The notes: a model not told the origin generated them from the sequence alone. A DNA stretch of 64,000 nt from an uncultured Christensenella sp. (GCA_910579295.1 CAJTTC010000001.1:1-64000), one strand, 5' to 3'; numbered from the stretch's first letter, positions 9,063 to 18,280 are shown. Made by a program: numbers and translations.

Positions 9063-9941
9063 ATGGCGGAAGTAAATAGAGATAAAGACGCGGAAAAGAA
9101 GTTGGCGCAGGAAATTAAGAAGCTGGAGGACGCGGCAAAGGGCGGCAACGTAAGCGCGCAGGTGGTGCTGGCGAAAAGGCTGTACGCGGGTAACGGTGTA
9201 AAGCAGGATTATAAAAAGGCGGCGAATTGGTTTGAAAAGGCTGCCGCTCAGGGAAGCGCGGAAGCGCAGTCCAATTTGGGCTATTGCTATTATAGCGGAC
9301 TTGGCGTTAAGCGTGACTACGATAAGGCGGTTTATTGGTACACGAAGTCCGCCGAATTGGGTAACGCCGCGGCTCAGAATTATTTGGGCGCGTGCCTTTT
9401 CGACGGCAAGGGAACTAAAAAGGACTTAAAAAAGGCGGTATTCTGGTTTTCGAAATCGGCTGTTCAGAAGCACGCCGACGGTCAGTTCAATCTGGGTTTT
9501 TGTTATGCTAACGGCGCGGGCGTAGCAAAGGACTTGCCCAAAGCTACTATATGGTTTGAAAAAGCCGCTTCGCTGGGCAACGCAAAGGCGCAGTATTATT
9601 TGGGACTTTGCTACTATCTTGGCAACGGCGTTGTTAAAGACTACGTTAAAGCGGCGTATTGGTTTAACGCGGCGGCGCGGCAAGAGCACGTCAAGGCGCA
9701 ATACAGCCTGGGATTGTGTTACAGCCTTGGCAACGGCGTTACAAGAGACCGCGCGAAGGCGGCGGCTTGTTTTGAAAAGGCGGCGGATAAGGGCAGTGCG
9801 GAGGCTCAGCAGGTGTTGGGTATGTATTACTATAACGGCGACGGCGTGACCAAGGATATCAAAAAAGCCAAGGAATTGTGGAAAAAAGCCGCCGCGCAGG
9901 GAAATCAGACCGCAAAGGATTCTTTGAAGAAGTACTTTTAA
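9063..9941 (+). CDS. Sel1-like repeat protein
   Basis: A 292-residue protein made almost wholly of seven Sel1-type (TPR-like) repeats of about 36 residues. Each has the pattern A-x2-LG-x-CYY-x-G-x-GV-x-[KR]D-x2-KA-x2-WF. There is no signal peptide or membrane segment, so it should act in the cytoplasm as an adaptor that binds other proteins. RBS GGAGGCGGA precedes ATG 9063. It lies between fhs and glnS on the same strand with short gaps. The partner is unknown. Confidence 0.9.
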   Translation: MAEVNRDKDAEKKLAQEIKKLEDAAKGGNVSAQVVLAKRLYAGNGVKQDYKKAANWFEKAAAQGSAEAQSNLGYCYYSGLGVKRDYDKAVYWYTKSAELGNAAAQNYLGACLFDGKGTKKDLKKAVFWFSKSAVQKHADGQFNLGFCYANGAGVAKDLPKATIWFEKAASLGNAKAQYYLGLCYYLGNGVVKDYVKAAYWFNAAARQEHVKAQYSLGLCYSLGNGVTRDRAKAAACFEKAADKGSAEAQQVLGMYYYNGDGVTKDIKKAKELWKKAAAQGNQTAKDSLKKYF

Positions 9942-9995
9942 CGGCGCGCGCAACAAATACTAGTAAAAAGGGAATATAAAAGAGGCTTGATTAAT

Positions 9996-11648
9996 ATGAA
10001 TTTACCCGAAGCTACTAATTTTATAGAGCAGTTTATCAACGAGGATCTGGCGAGCGGCAAGTACGAGAGCCGCGGCAACGAAATATGCGTGCGCTTTCCT
10101 CCCGAGCCCAACGGCTATCTTCACATAGGTCACGTTAAGGCACTGTGCATAAACTTTGCCGTCAAGGAAAAGTACGACGGCAAAATCAATCTGCGTATGG
10201 ACGACACAAATCCCGCTAAGGAGGATTACGAATACGTCAATTCCATTATAGAAGCGATTAAGTGGCTGGGGTTCGAGTACGACAATCTGTTCTTTGCTTC
10301 CGACTACTACGACAAGCTGTACGAGATTGCCGAAAAGTATATTGCCGACGGCAACGCTTACGTCTGCGATTTGTCTGCTGAGGAAATAACGGCTACGCGC
10401 GGCACGCTGACAGAGGCGGGCAAGGAAAGTCCTTACAGGAACAGGAGCGTGGAGGAGAATTTAAAGCTCTTCCGCGAAATGCGCGCGGGCAAATACCCCG
10501 ACGGCGCAAAGGTTTTAAGGGCTAAGATAGATATGTCATCGCCCAATTTGAATATGCGCGACCCCGTAATTTACAGAATAGCGCACGTTCCGCATTACCG
10601 TCAGGGGGATAAGTGGTGCATATATCCTATGTACGATTTTGCACACCCCGTATCTGACGCGTTGGAGGGCATTACGCATTCGCTTTGCTCTCTCGAATTT
10701 GAAAATCACCGCCCGCTCTACGATTGGGTAATAGAAAAGGCGGGCTTTGCTCAGCCCGTGCCCCGTCAGATAGAGTTCGCGCGGCTGAATATAACCAATA
10801 TGCTTATGTCCAAGCGTTACCTCAAAAAGCTTGTCGACGAGGGCTTTGTCAGCGGCTGGGACGACCCGCGTATGCCTACGCTTGTCGGGCTCAAAAACAG
10901 GGGCGTTCCCCCTATGGCTCTGCGCAAGTTCTGCGCCGACGTGGGCGTGGCAAAGAATTACGGCGTAGTCAATATAGCTCAGCTTGACGAGTGTATAAGG
11001 GACGAGCTGAACGTGTCGGCTGAACGCGCAATGGCGGTAACCGACCCCGTTAAGCTGACTGTTACCAACTACGAGGGCGAGGAAGAGCTCGACTTTGAAA
11101 TCAATCCCACCGACGGAAGCGGCAAAACGCGCGCCGTCAAATTTACGGGCAGTGTGTTTATTGACAGAAGCGATTTCGCCTTAGAGCCGCCGCCCAAATT
11201 CAAAAGGCTGTTCAAGGGCGGATACGTGCGCCTCAAAGCGGCGTATATAGTGCGTTGCGACGACGTAAAGGTCGGCGCGGACGGGCGCGTGGAAGAAATT
11301 TTCTGTACCTACTTCCCCGAAACGCGTTCGGGAAGCACGGTTAAGAGCGATATAAAGGCTAAGGGCGTAATTCAGTGGGTTGACTGCAAGTACGGCGTCG
11401 ACGCTGAATTTAAGAGCTTTAAGCCGCTGCTCACCGACGAACTCTATCCCGATCAGGACTATGCGGAGAGGCTCAACAAGGACAGCGTGAGCGTTGCGTA
11501 CGGAAAGGTTGAGCCGTATGCGGCAAACAGTGCGGAGGGCAAGAGCTTTCAGCTTATGCGCACGGGATACTATAAGGTATGTCCGCCCGAAAACGGTATG
11601 GCGCGGCTTTCGGAGATAGTGTCGCTCAAAGATAATTTCAACAAGTAA
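9996..11648 (+). CDS. glnS: Glutaminyl-tRNA synthetase
   Basis: Charges tRNA-Gln directly with glutamine. The 550-residue class I enzyme has the HIGH motif at 43-46 inside PEPNGYLHIGHVKA and a KMSKS-type loop MSKRYL at 271-276. RMDDTNPAKE and the two-part C-terminal beta-barrel anticodon domain are typical of GlnRS, not GluRS. The start at 9996 is preferred over the in-frame TTG at 9987: AGAGG at 9981-9985 is well placed for it. Many Bacillota lack GlnRS and use GatCAB, so its presence is mildly informative about lineage. Confidence 0.95.
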   Translation: MNLPEATNFIEQFINEDLASGKYESRGNEICVRFPPEPNGYLHIGHVKALCINFAVKEKYDGKINLRMDDTNPAKEDYEYVNSIIEAIKWLGFEYDNLFFASDYYDKLYEIAEKYIADGNAYVCDLSAEEITATRGTLTEAGKESPYRNRSVEENLKLFREMRAGKYPDGAKVLRAKIDMSSPNLNMRDPVIYRIAHVPHYRQGDKWCIYPMYDFAHPVSDALEGITHSLCSLEFENHRPLYDWVIEKAGFAQPVPRQIEFARLNITNMLMSKRYLKKLVDEGFVSGWDDPRMPTLVGLKNRGVPPMALRKFCADVGVAKNYGVVNIAQLDECIRDELNVSAERAMAVTDPVKLTVTNYEGEEELDFEINPTDGSGKTRAVKFTGSVFIDRSDFALEPPPKFKRLFKGGYVRLKAAYIVRCDDVKVGADGRVEEIFCTYFPETRSGSTVKSDIKAKGVIQWVDCKYGVDAEFKSFKPLLTDELYPDQDYAERLNKDSVSVAYGKVEPYAANSAEGKSFQLMRTGYYKVCPPENGMARLSEIVSLKDNFNK

Positions 11649-11659
11649 ACGGAGGTCGT

Positions 11660-12820
11660 ATGACTGCTGTATTGACTGTTTTGGTCTGTCTGGGCGCTGT
11701 TATAGGCGCGGTGGCGGGCTTCTTCAAAAAATTTACCAAGACGTCGTTCTGGGGCGTTACGGCGCTGTTGGCGCTCCTGCTCGAAAGGGCGATTGGCGCG
11801 GGCGTCAAAAAGGGCTCCGACGGTTACGGATTGGCAGTTATAATTTCTACCGTAGCGGTGCTTATTATTTTCTCGATTATCTTTTTCACTCTTCAAAAAC
11901 TGTTGGGAAAGGCGGTCGAGGCGCGCCGTCGTCTGTCGCACTACAAAAATTACGACGACGTGGAGGAAAACGAGGAACTCATTTTAAACGCGGTCGATAA
12001 CGGCGACAGACGGCAGTACAAAAAACTCCTTCGCAAGCGCAAAAGAATTAAGGATTCGGGCGGTCTGTGGGGCTTGCTCGACGGCGTGTTCGGGGCGATA
12101 AGCGGCTGTCTTAACGGACTCGTCGGGGTCGGCGCGGTCGTTGTGTGCCTGCTGCTGTTCGTCGATTTAACTCAGCTCAGCTTCCTTACGGGAGCGTTCG
12201 GTAACGTGCTTGCGTCGGGCGGTTGGCTCGGGCTGGGAACTCAGCTTGCTCTCGATTTGCCGCTCGTCTGCCTGTTGTCCGTATCCGTTCGCGTTGGTTA
12301 CAACAGCGGTATAAGCTCGGTGCTCTGCTTTGCGGTTGTTCTGGGATTGCTTGTCGGTTTCGGATACGCTTCCTGGTCGATAGCTTGCAGCGACGCGTGC
12401 GACGGGGTGGTCGTGGGGCTTAAAAACGGCGCGCTGTCGCAGGTTGCGGGTACGCTCGGGGATTCGGTTACATATACGGTTGCCAAGCTCATTATTGCGG
12501 GCATAATATTTGTTTTCTCACTGATTATCGTCATTGTCGTCGGAATGCTTCTGCCAAAGATTATGGACAGGTTCAGGGATAACGTCGTATTCTCTGCGGT
12601 GGACGGCGTTATGGGCGCGGTGGTACTGTGCGCGGTTATCTGTATGGTTATGATTGCCCTCGGCGGCGTTGCTTACACGTTAAACGATCTGGCGTTTATG
12701 GAAGGCTTTAACCGCTTTGCCGGGCAAGCGCATCTGGGCGACGGTATCTATACGTATAATCCTATGGCGCAGGTTTGGGCGCAACTGCCCTTACGCGGAA
12801 TGTTCGGCAACGCGCAATAA
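11660..12820 (+). CDS. Multi-pass membrane protein, possibly CvpA-like
   Basis: A 386-residue membrane protein starting 11 bases after glnS with RBS GGAGG, so probably cotranscribed. Hydrophobic segments lie near 2-22, 33-48, 55-77, 150-170, 190-215, 220-245, 275-300 and 318-345. A charged cytoplasmic stretch (about 90-135) is rich in Lys/Arg. The Gly/Val-rich helices and the FAGLLDGVFGAI-like segment vaguely recall CvpA-type proteins, but I would not assign that family firmly. Function unknown. Confidence 0.7.
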   Translation: MTAVLTVLVCLGAVIGAVAGFFKKFTKTSFWGVTALLALLLERAIGAGVKKGSDGYGLAVIISTVAVLIIFSIIFFTLQKLLGKAVEARRRLSHYKNYDDVEENEELILNAVDNGDRRQYKKLLRKRKRIKDSGGLWGLLDGVFGAISGCLNGLVGVGAVVVCLLLFVDLTQLSFLTGAFGNVLASGGWLGLGTQLALDLPLVCLLSVSVRVGYNSGISSVLCFAVVLGLLVGFGYASWSIACSDACDGVVVGLKNGALSQVAGTLGDSVTYTVAKLIIAGIIFVFSLIIVIVVGMLLPKIMDRFRDNVVFSAVDGVMGAVVLCAVICMVMIALGGVAYTLNDLAFMEGFNRFAGQAHLGDGIYTYNPMAQVWAQLPLRGMFGNAQ

Positions 12821-12837
12821 TTTACTGATAAAAATAC

Positions 12838-12872
12838 ACGGCGCGGGCAAAGATTTGCCCGCGCCGTATTTT
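12838..12872 (+). terminator. Intrinsic terminator after the glnS unit
   Basis: 14-base arms ACGGCGCGGGCAAA / TTTGCCCGCGCCGT (12838-12867) followed by ATTTTAAT. It separates the rightward unit from the leftward DUF1540 gene. Confidence 0.85.
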
Positions 12873-12883
12873 AATAAAGGTGA

Positions 12884-13036
12884 TTAAACTTCATCGGAGA
12901 AGCTCTCGCAACAAGTGCAGTGTTCACCGTCGCAGGTGCTGCCCACGTGAATTTTATCAAGCGTGCAGTTACAGCCGTTGTGGTTATACTTGCACTTCGA
13001 AACGTCGCAAGCAATACCGAAATTAATAGTTTCCAT
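12884..13036 (-). CDS. DUF1540 cysteine-rich miniprotein
   Basis: A 50-residue protein with eight cysteines: METINFGIACDVSKC, then KYNHNGCNCTLDKI and STCDGEHCTCC. The spacing (I-x-C-x-V-x2-C-x-YN-x4-C-x-L-x2-I-x-V ... C) is that of the DUF1540 domain, a likely metal-binding module common in Clostridia and often linked with sporulation or stress; the function is not established. RBS GGAGGTAAACG precedes the ATG at 13036. Confidence 0.85.
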   Translation of the reverse strand: METINFGIACDVSKCKYNHNGCNCTLDKIHVGSTCDGEHCTCCESFSDEV

Positions 13037-13091
13037 CGTTTACCTCCGTTAAATATATTTTGCGCTCCGCGTCATTAATTATGCGTTGGGG

Positions 13092-13120
13092 TTGACATTT
13101 GCGCGTATATGCGGTAGAAT
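13092..13120 (+). promoter_or_regulatory. rplI: Promoter for rplI
   Basis: TTGACA at 13092-13097, 17 bases, TAGAAT at 13115-13120. The RBS AAAGGAGTGA follows and the gene starts at 13143. Confidence 0.85.
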
Positions 13121-13142
13121 AAATAGACAAAAGGAGTGACTT

Positions 13143-13589
13143 ATGAAAGTAATACTTTTACAGGACGTAAAGGGGCAAGGTAAAAAAGGCGATTTGATTG
13201 ACGTTAACGAGGGGTATGCTCGCAACTTTCTGATAAAAAAGGGGTTAGCAGAGGCGGCTACGGCAACCAAGATTAACGAACTAAACCAAAGAAAGACTTC
13301 GGAAGCGTATCATAAAGCCGAAGAGCTTAAAGCTATGCGCGAGCTTGCCGCCGAAATAAAGGATAAGGCGTTCACCGTCAATATCAAGGTGGGGCAAAAC
13401 GGGAAGGTGTTCGGCTCGGTTACGGCGGCTGACGTTGCCGATGGATTAAAGGCGGCGGGATATGACGTCGATAAAAAGAAAATAGTACTCGCCAATCCGA
13501 TTAAGCTTGTCGGCGATTACGAGGTAACGCTAAAACTTGCCGAGGGCATTTCAGCCAAGATAACCGTACAGGTAAGAGGCTTGGAATAA
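13143..13589 (+). CDS. rplI: 50S ribosomal protein L9
   Basis: Large-subunit protein L9, 148 residues, the normal length. The N-terminal domain MKVILLQDVKGQGKKGDLIDV and GYARNFLIKKGLA is diagnostic. A long central helix (about 45-75) connects to the C-terminal RNA-binding domain with GKVFGSVT. It is monocistronic here, with its own promoter and a terminator 47 bases after the stop. The usual neighbours rpsF-ssb-rpsR or dnaB are absent. Confidence 0.96.
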   Translation: MKVILLQDVKGQGKKGDLIDVNEGYARNFLIKKGLAEAATATKINELNQRKTSEAYHKAEELKAMRELAAEIKDKAFTVNIKVGQNGKVFGSVTAADVADGLKAAGYDVDKKKIVLANPIKLVGDYEVTLKLAEGISAKITVQVRGLE

Positions 13590-13635
13590 TATTTCAATAA
13601 ATAGCGCCATTCTTATAAATTTTCAAACGGTTTCA

Positions 13636-13672
13636 AAAAGCTCTCTGACGTAATGTCGGAGAGCTTTTAATG
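13636..13672 (+). terminator. Intrinsic terminator after rplI
   Basis: AAAAGCTCTCtGAC / GTCgGAGAGCTTTT with loop GTAAT, ending in TTTTAATG. It lies between the convergent rplI and DUF2207 genes. Confidence 0.8.
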
Positions 13673-13746
13673 TGAATTAAAAAGATTAAATTTGCTTTTT
13701 GTCCGGCTGTTTTTTAATAAAAGAAGCCTGATGAAATCGGTATGCG

Positions 13747-15669
13747 TTATCTTCCGCGGGAACCGCCGCCGCCGTGACCGCCTCCCGAGAAGCCGCCGAA
13801 GCTTCCGCCGCCGCCCGAAAAGCTTCCCGAAGAGGGTGAAGAGGGCGCGGGGCGCGACGTAAACGTGTTCGTCATATTCATATTGGCTCTGCGCATAATC
13901 GAGCTGAACAGGAGGAAATCGAACGCGCTGCCGCGGTATGAGTTCATAGCCCACGAGGGCGGCGCAACCGTAAGTGCGGCGAACTTGTTCTCCCATATAT
14001 CCGAAACGCCCAGAACTATGGCGTACGGCAAAACCTTGTAGTACAGCTCGGGATTGCTTTCGAGCATCGTTTCAAGCTTATCCTTTTCCGTGTATAGAAT
14101 GAAATCGCGGAAGCCTATTATGTGGTTGAGCTTTTCTGTATATTCGGGCGTGCGGCTGATAATAAGGGTGGACAGCATTACAATGGCGTAACCTATTGCG
14201 CAAAGCAGGATTTTGGGCAACACCTCTATAATGAACGAGGGTATCAGCCATACGTAAATCAGACTGAACAGCGCGGCAAGTAAAGCTATTCCGCAGTAGA
14301 TCAGCGCAAGCTTTCCCTTTTTCAGTTTAAGTCTGTTTTGTCTTACGGTCTGCGTAAGCGCAAAGATTATGAACGCGGGGATAATATTAAACAGCGGCGT
14401 AATCATAAACATCGACAGCGAGATAGTGGTAAGCGCGAGAATTATCGGCGTAACACACATAAACATTGCGCCCACTAACGCAAACAATACCGAAAAGCCC
14501 ATACTCTTGCCGTCGTAAAGCTTGCTGTTTTCCGCATTGACCTGTTTTGTAACCGCTTCAACTGTCGTGTAGAAGGAGTTTGCAAGGCTTCCTATCTTGA
14601 CCAAATCGCCTTTACCGAACAGCCGTGAGTACATTTTTTTCTGATAGTCGGGCGCGGTTGTCGGCAGACTGTGGTTAATCCGTATCAGCTCGACGTCGTT
14701 TTCGTCCTTCATATCAATTTTTATGTAACCCTTGTTTGCCCAATAGTAAATAAGGGAGGTGACGTCGCTCTTGTCGACTTTGTTGTCGATAAGCTTGCCC
14801 ATAACCAGCGGGTCCATCTCGTCGGGCGCTTCAACGTTTGTGACGGGGCTGAGTCCGTCCTTGTTGAACGCCAGAAATTTAACGGCGAACAGCAGCGCAA
14901 GCACAACGCATGCGGCTATTATTATCCAATACGGAGTAAGGTCGGGCTTAACGGAAAGAACGCCTTCTTTAAAGAAGAAGTTAAACGTTATCCCGTTATT
15001 CATTGGCATATAATCAAGGTTGAGCGTTACCGTATTGCCGTTTACCGTAAAACCGTCGTAATTGCCGTTATCGCCGCTCTGTTCGCCGCTGACGCTTCTG
15101 CCGAGGAAACACTTAGTCTGACTGCCTATAAACCCGTCGGGCAAATTGACTGTCACCTGTACGTCGTTCAATGTCGCCTGATGCCCGAAGCCTATCGCGT
15201 TCAGAAACAGCGCGTCGGTTTCGTTTTTTGCGGGCTTGGTTATGGCGTACTCGAACTTTATGCGGTAATAATGCGTTTGATTGTACTTGTTGGAGTAATC
15301 GCCCATATCGACGGTTACAAGATTGCGTTCCTCGTTTTTTACCTTATAGTCGAGGTGTGTTTCCGCGCCGTCAAGAGCGGTCAGTTCGTATGCGGTGACG
15401 TTTCTCACTCTGTCGCCCGCGTTAACGGGAATATCGAAGAGCAATCCCGTGCTCTCATCTCCCTGATAGTGCACGCCCAAATCGTACGTAACGTCCATAG
15501 TGCGGTCGGCGCGTACGTCGTAGGATACGTGGAAAGCCGTGTATTCGAATGCGTACGGGTCGTAAGCGTAGACCTCTCCGCCAAAGCCGCCGAAGAACGC
15601 GCATATGACGGCAACAGCCGCTATAATCGCCGCCGTAAAAAGCGGTATAAGTTTTTTTATTGTTTTCAT
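13747..15669 (-). CDS. DUF2207 membrane protein
   Basis: A 640-residue membrane protein of the DUF2207 family. A signal peptide (1-35, ending EVYA) leads to an extracellular beta-rich domain (about 36-240), a membrane segment near 247-268, a cytoplasmic winged-helix-like stretch, then more membrane segments between about 385 and 515. The C-terminus is the family's typical Gly/Ser tail (last ~30 residues, with GGGGSFGGFSGGGHGGGG). DUF2207 proteins usually sit beside LemA, as here. The role in the envelope is unknown. Third gene of the NUDIX-LemA-DUF2207 unit. Confidence 0.9.
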   Translation of the reverse strand: MKTIKKLIPLFTAAIIAAVAVICAFFGGFGGEVYAYDPYAFEYTAFHVSYDVRADRTMDVTYDLGVHYQGDESTGLLFDIPVNAGDRVRNVTAYELTALDGAETHLDYKVKNEERNLVTVDMGDYSNKYNQTHYYRIKFEYAITKPAKNETDALFLNAIGFGHQATLNDVQVTVNLPDGFIGSQTKCFLGRSVSGEQSGDNGNYDGFTVNGNTVTLNLDYMPMNNGITFNFFFKEGVLSVKPDLTPYWIIIAACVVLALLFAVKFLAFNKDGLSPVTNVEAPDEMDPLVMGKLIDNKVDKSDVTSLIYYWANKGYIKIDMKDENDVELIRINHSLPTTAPDYQKKMYSRLFGKGDLVKIGSLANSFYTTVEAVTKQVNAENSKLYDGKSMGFSVLFALVGAMFMCVTPIILALTTISLSMFMITPLFNIIPAFIIFALTQTVRQNRLKLKKGKLALIYCGIALLAALFSLIYVWLIPSFIIEVLPKILLCAIGYAIVMLSTLIISRTPEYTEKLNHIIGFRDFILYTEKDKLETMLESNPELYYKVLPYAIVLGVSDIWENKFAALTVAPPSWAMNSYRGSAFDFLLFSSIMRRANMNMTNTFTSRPAPSSPSSGSFSGGGGSFGGFSGGGHGGGGSRGR

Positions 15670-15696
15670 AACGTTCTCTCTACCGTTTAAAATTAC

Positions 15697-15720
15697 GGGC
15701 GGCGAACTGTTTCGCCGCCC
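15697..15720 (-). promoter_or_regulatory. Intercistronic hairpin between lemA-like and DUF2207 genes
   Basis: GGGCGGCGAA / TTCGCCGCCC stem in the 62-base gap, without a long U run on the minus strand. It could be a partial terminator or an mRNA-stability hairpin that sets the ratio of the two products. Confidence 0.6.
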
Positions 15721-15731
15721 TCATAATTAAT

Positions 15732-16322
15732 TCAGAATTTAACCTGTACGTTCTTTCTCTCTTCTTCGCTGTCAAGCTGGAAATAGGGAGCTTTTTCAAG
15801 GTGCATCATACTTGCTATAACGGACTTGGGGAAAAGCTCTCTCTGCGTGTTGAAGTTCTTTACGACGGCGTTGTAATAGCGCCTCTGGTCGGCAAGCTGA
15901 CTTTCAATAGCTTTAAGCTGATTCATAAGGTCCATAAAGTTGGCGTTTGCCTTTAACTCGGGGTATTTCTCTGCAACCATATTGATGTTCTTAATGGCGT
16001 TGGATACCTGCGCGTCCTCGGCAATTTTTTCCGCCGTAGTGGAGGCGGTCACGTTGCGGCTTCTCGCGTTTACTACCGAAGTAAGCGTTTCGCACTCGTG
16101 CTTGGCATAGCCCTTAACCGTCTCTACAAGGTTGGGGATAAGGTCAAATCTCTTCTTTAAATAGATATCGATTGTCGAAAAGCTTTCCTCGCATTGGTTG
16201 CGCAGGCGTACGAAATTGTTGCGCGCGCTTATGCCCCAACATAGCGCAATGATGATGAGCAGTGCGACTACGGCGACAATTACGATAGCCGCTATTACTC
16301 CTGTGCTGATTAGTAAATTCAT
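15732..16322 (-). CDS. LemA family protein
   Basis: A 196-residue membrane-anchored protein. One N-terminal membrane helix (about 4-30) is followed by an all-helical cytoplasmic or extracellular domain. The family block RNQCEESFSTIDIYLKKRFDLIPNLVE and the C-terminal ...FNTQRELFPKSVIA are diagnostic for LemA. Exact function unknown. It lies 13 bases downstream of the NUDIX gene and upstream of DUF2207, the usual partner. Confidence 0.93.
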   Translation of the reverse strand: MNLLISTGVIAAIVIVAVVALLIIIALCWGISARNNFVRLRNQCEESFSTIDIYLKKRFDLIPNLVETVKGYAKHECETLTSVVNARSRNVTASTTAEKIAEDAQVSNAIKNINMVAEKYPELKANANFMDLMNQLKAIESQLADQRRYYNAVVKNFNTQRELFPKSVIASMMHLEKAPYFQLDSEEERKNVQVKF

Positions 16323-16335
16323 AAGTAACTCCTTG

Positions 16336-16830
16336 TCAGTTTTGTTTTTTAAGTTCGGCTATTGCGTTCTTTAAGAATATTTCCGCAACAGAGTCCTTTC
16401 TGATAGCTTCCAACGCTCCGTCGAAGTCGAACCAGACCGCATCGTCAAGCTCGCTTGCGTCGAGCGCGATATCCCCGTTTTCGGCGACAACCAAAAAGTT
16501 GAGCATAAGCACGTTGTGCGGCTCGTGATAGCGGCTGGACATATATTTATACTTGACGGCGTTGAGGTGCGTTTCCTCGCGGAATTCGCGCGTTACCGTC
16601 TTTTCGGCGGTTTCGCCTTTCTTGACGTAACCCGCAAACAGAATAAAATCCGATTGCTCCTTGTGCTTGGCAAGTAAAATCTTATTCTTTTCCCTGTTTA
16701 CAACGACCATTGAAACGGCGGTGGCAAACTGAGGGAAGCGGAATTCTTCGCAGTGCTTGCAATAGGGTACTAACCCTTCCTGATTATGCAGAAAGAGGGC
16801 AAGCTTTTCCCCGCAAACGGGACAGTACAT
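16336..16830 (-). CDS. NUDIX hydrolase with N-terminal zinc ribbon
   Basis: A 164-residue nucleotide-diphosphate hydrolase resembling the NudC half with its zinc ribbon: C3/C6 and C25/C28 in CPVCGEK and YCKHCEE. The Nudix box is G-x5-E-x7-REFREETHL (about 79-101); its usual penultimate glycine is a histidine. The substrate cannot be told; NADH- or (deoxy)nucleotide-type are candidates. Start 16830 is chosen because MYCPVCGEK begins the ribbon and GGGGGAAATT precedes it; an in-frame start 12 codons upstream lacks this. First gene of the LemA/DUF2207 unit. Confidence 0.88.
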   Translation of the reverse strand: MYCPVCGEKLALFLHNQEGLVPYCKHCEEFRFPQFATAVSMVVVNREKNKILLAKHKEQSDFILFAGYVKKGETAEKTVTREFREETHLNAVKYKYMSSRYHEPHNVLMLNFLVVAENGDIALDASELDDAVWFDFDGALEAIRKDSVAEIFLKNAIAELKKQN

Positions 16831-16887
16831 AATTTCCCCCTTTATCCCGCGGCAATGCGCGGGCATTTTTTTATTTCCTTACCTTTT

Positions 16888-16916
16888 AGTATAATACTTA
16901 AATGGTAAAATGTCAA
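16888..16916 (-). promoter_or_regulatory. Promoter for the NUDIX-LemA-DUF2207 unit
   Basis: TTGACA (complement of 16911-16916) and TATACT (complement of 16888-16893), spacer 17. The leader holds a GC-rich hairpin (about 16846-16865, CCCGCGgcaaTGCGCGGG) before the RBS. Confidence 0.85.
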
Positions 16917-16979
16917 TATTATGAGATAAATTAGAATGCCGTTTTTGCAAACCGTAACGCCCTAGTTTTGCAAATAGAA

Positions 16980-17008
16980 TTGACACGGCGATACTAATAT
17001 TATATAAT
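16980..17008 (+). promoter_or_regulatory. Promoter for the UDPGP-family gene
   Basis: TTGACA at 16980-16985, 17-base spacer, TATAAT at 17003-17008, rightward. Divergent from the promoter at 16888-16916. Confidence 0.88.
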
Positions 17009-17062
17009 ATTGAGGATAATCATATGATTATCGGACGCGATATGCGTTCGGAGGGGGATTTT

Positions 17063-18280
17063 ATGGATTATACAACCGCTAAGGCTTTGCTTGCAAAGTA
17101 TAAGCAGTCTCATATGCTGCAATACTATGAAGAACTGAACGGCGAACAGCGGGAGGAGTTGCTTGACTGTATCGGGCGCATAGACTTTTCACTGTTCGAC
17201 GACGTGTTTGCGGGCGGCAGAAGCTTGGGCGAGCTTTCGCCTGCCGACGTGCTTTCGGTTGAAGAGGCGGAGGCGCGCAGGGACGAATTTAAGCAAGCGG
17301 GGCTTGAAGCCTTGAAGAAAGGCAAGGTTGCCGCCGTGTTGCTTGCGGGCGGACAGGGTACGCGCCTGGGCTTTAACGGGCCTAAGGGCACTTTCGATAT
17401 CGGCGTAAACAGGCGGCTCTACGTCTTTGAGTGTCTGATAAACAATTTAAAAGACTGCGTTGAACAGTCGGGCACATATGCGCACTTGTTCATAATGACA
17501 AGCTTTCTGAACGACGGACAGACTCGCGCGTTCTTCGAAGAGCATAATTATTTCGGTTACGACCCGACGAAAATACACTTCTACGTTCAGAAAACCTCGC
17601 CCGCCATTTCGTTCGACGGCAAAATTTTAATGGAAGAGAAGTATCGCCCCGTAATGACGCCCAACGGCAACGGCGGGTGGTACGGCTCGCTTATGTCCTC
17701 GGAATGCGGCGGAATACTTGCAAAAGAGGGTATAGAGTGGCTCAACGTTTTCGGCGTGGACAACGTTCTTCAACGGATATGCGACCCCGTATTCATAGGC
17801 GCAACGCTTAAAAGCAGGTTGCCGTGCTCGGGCAAGGTAGTAAAAAAGTCCTGCGTCGAGGAGAAGGTCGGGGTGCTATGTAAGGAGAACGGACGACCCG
17901 CGATTGTCGAATATTTCGAGATGCCGCCCGAACACAAGGCTGAGCTCGACTGCAACGGGGAGCTTAAATACCGTTACGGCGTAATTCTCAACTATCTGTT
18001 TAACGTAAAGGCGCTGAACGAAGCCAATATAAGCGCTCTGCCCTATCACCTTTCGGTGAAAAAAATTCCGCATATAGTTGACGGGAAGCGCGTTGAGCCG
18101 AATGAGAACAACGGCTATAAGCTGGAATCTCTCGCCGTGGATATAATAGGACATATGGGCGGCTGTCTTGGCGTCGAGGTCGTGCGCGAGCGTGAGTTTG
18201 CTCCCGTAAAAAATAAGACGGGTGTGGACAGCGTGGAAACGGCGCGGCGGCTTTTAGTGCAAAACGGAATAAAAATTTAA
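17063..18280 (+). CDS. UDPGP-family nucleotidyltransferase (UDP-sugar pyrophosphorylase)
   Basis: A 405-residue enzyme that should join UTP and a sugar-1-phosphate to give a UDP-sugar. The nucleotide loop LAGGQGTRLG is at 94-103, followed by GPKGTFDIG. YGSLMSSECGG and NVFGVDNVLQRICDP match the eukaryotic-type UDP-N-acetylglucosamine/UDP-galactose pyrophosphorylase branch, as does the length. The exact sugar is not resolved; GlcNAc-1-P or Glc-1-P are likely. GGAGGGGG at 17050-17057 fixes the start at 17063; an earlier in-frame ATG at 17024 is less likely. It supplies cell-wall or glycan precursors by inference. Confidence 0.88.
   Translation: MDYTTAKALLAKYKQSHMLQYYEELNGEQREELLDCIGRIDFSLFDDVFAGGRSLGELSPADVLSVEEAEARRDEFKQAGLEALKKGKVAAVLLAGGQGTRLGFNGPKGTFDIGVNRRLYVFECLINNLKDCVEQSGTYAHLFIMTSFLNDGQTRAFFEEHNYFGYDPTKIHFYVQKTSPAISFDGKILMEEKYRPVMTPNGNGGWYGSLMSSECGGILAKEGIEWLNVFGVDNVLQRICDPVFIGATLKSRLPCSGKVVKKSCVEEKVGVLCKENGRPAIVEYFEMPPEHKAELDCNGELKYRYGVILNYLFNVKALNEANISALPYHLSVKKIPHIVDGKRVEPNENNGYKLESLAVDIIGHMGGCLGVEVVREREFAPVKNKTGVDSVETARRLLVQNGIKI

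Noticed and set aside
13747..15690. Plus-strand 339-aa frame opposite the DUF2207 gene
   Set aside because: It is a shadow of the DUF2207 gene with no RBS, no family features and poor codon pattern.
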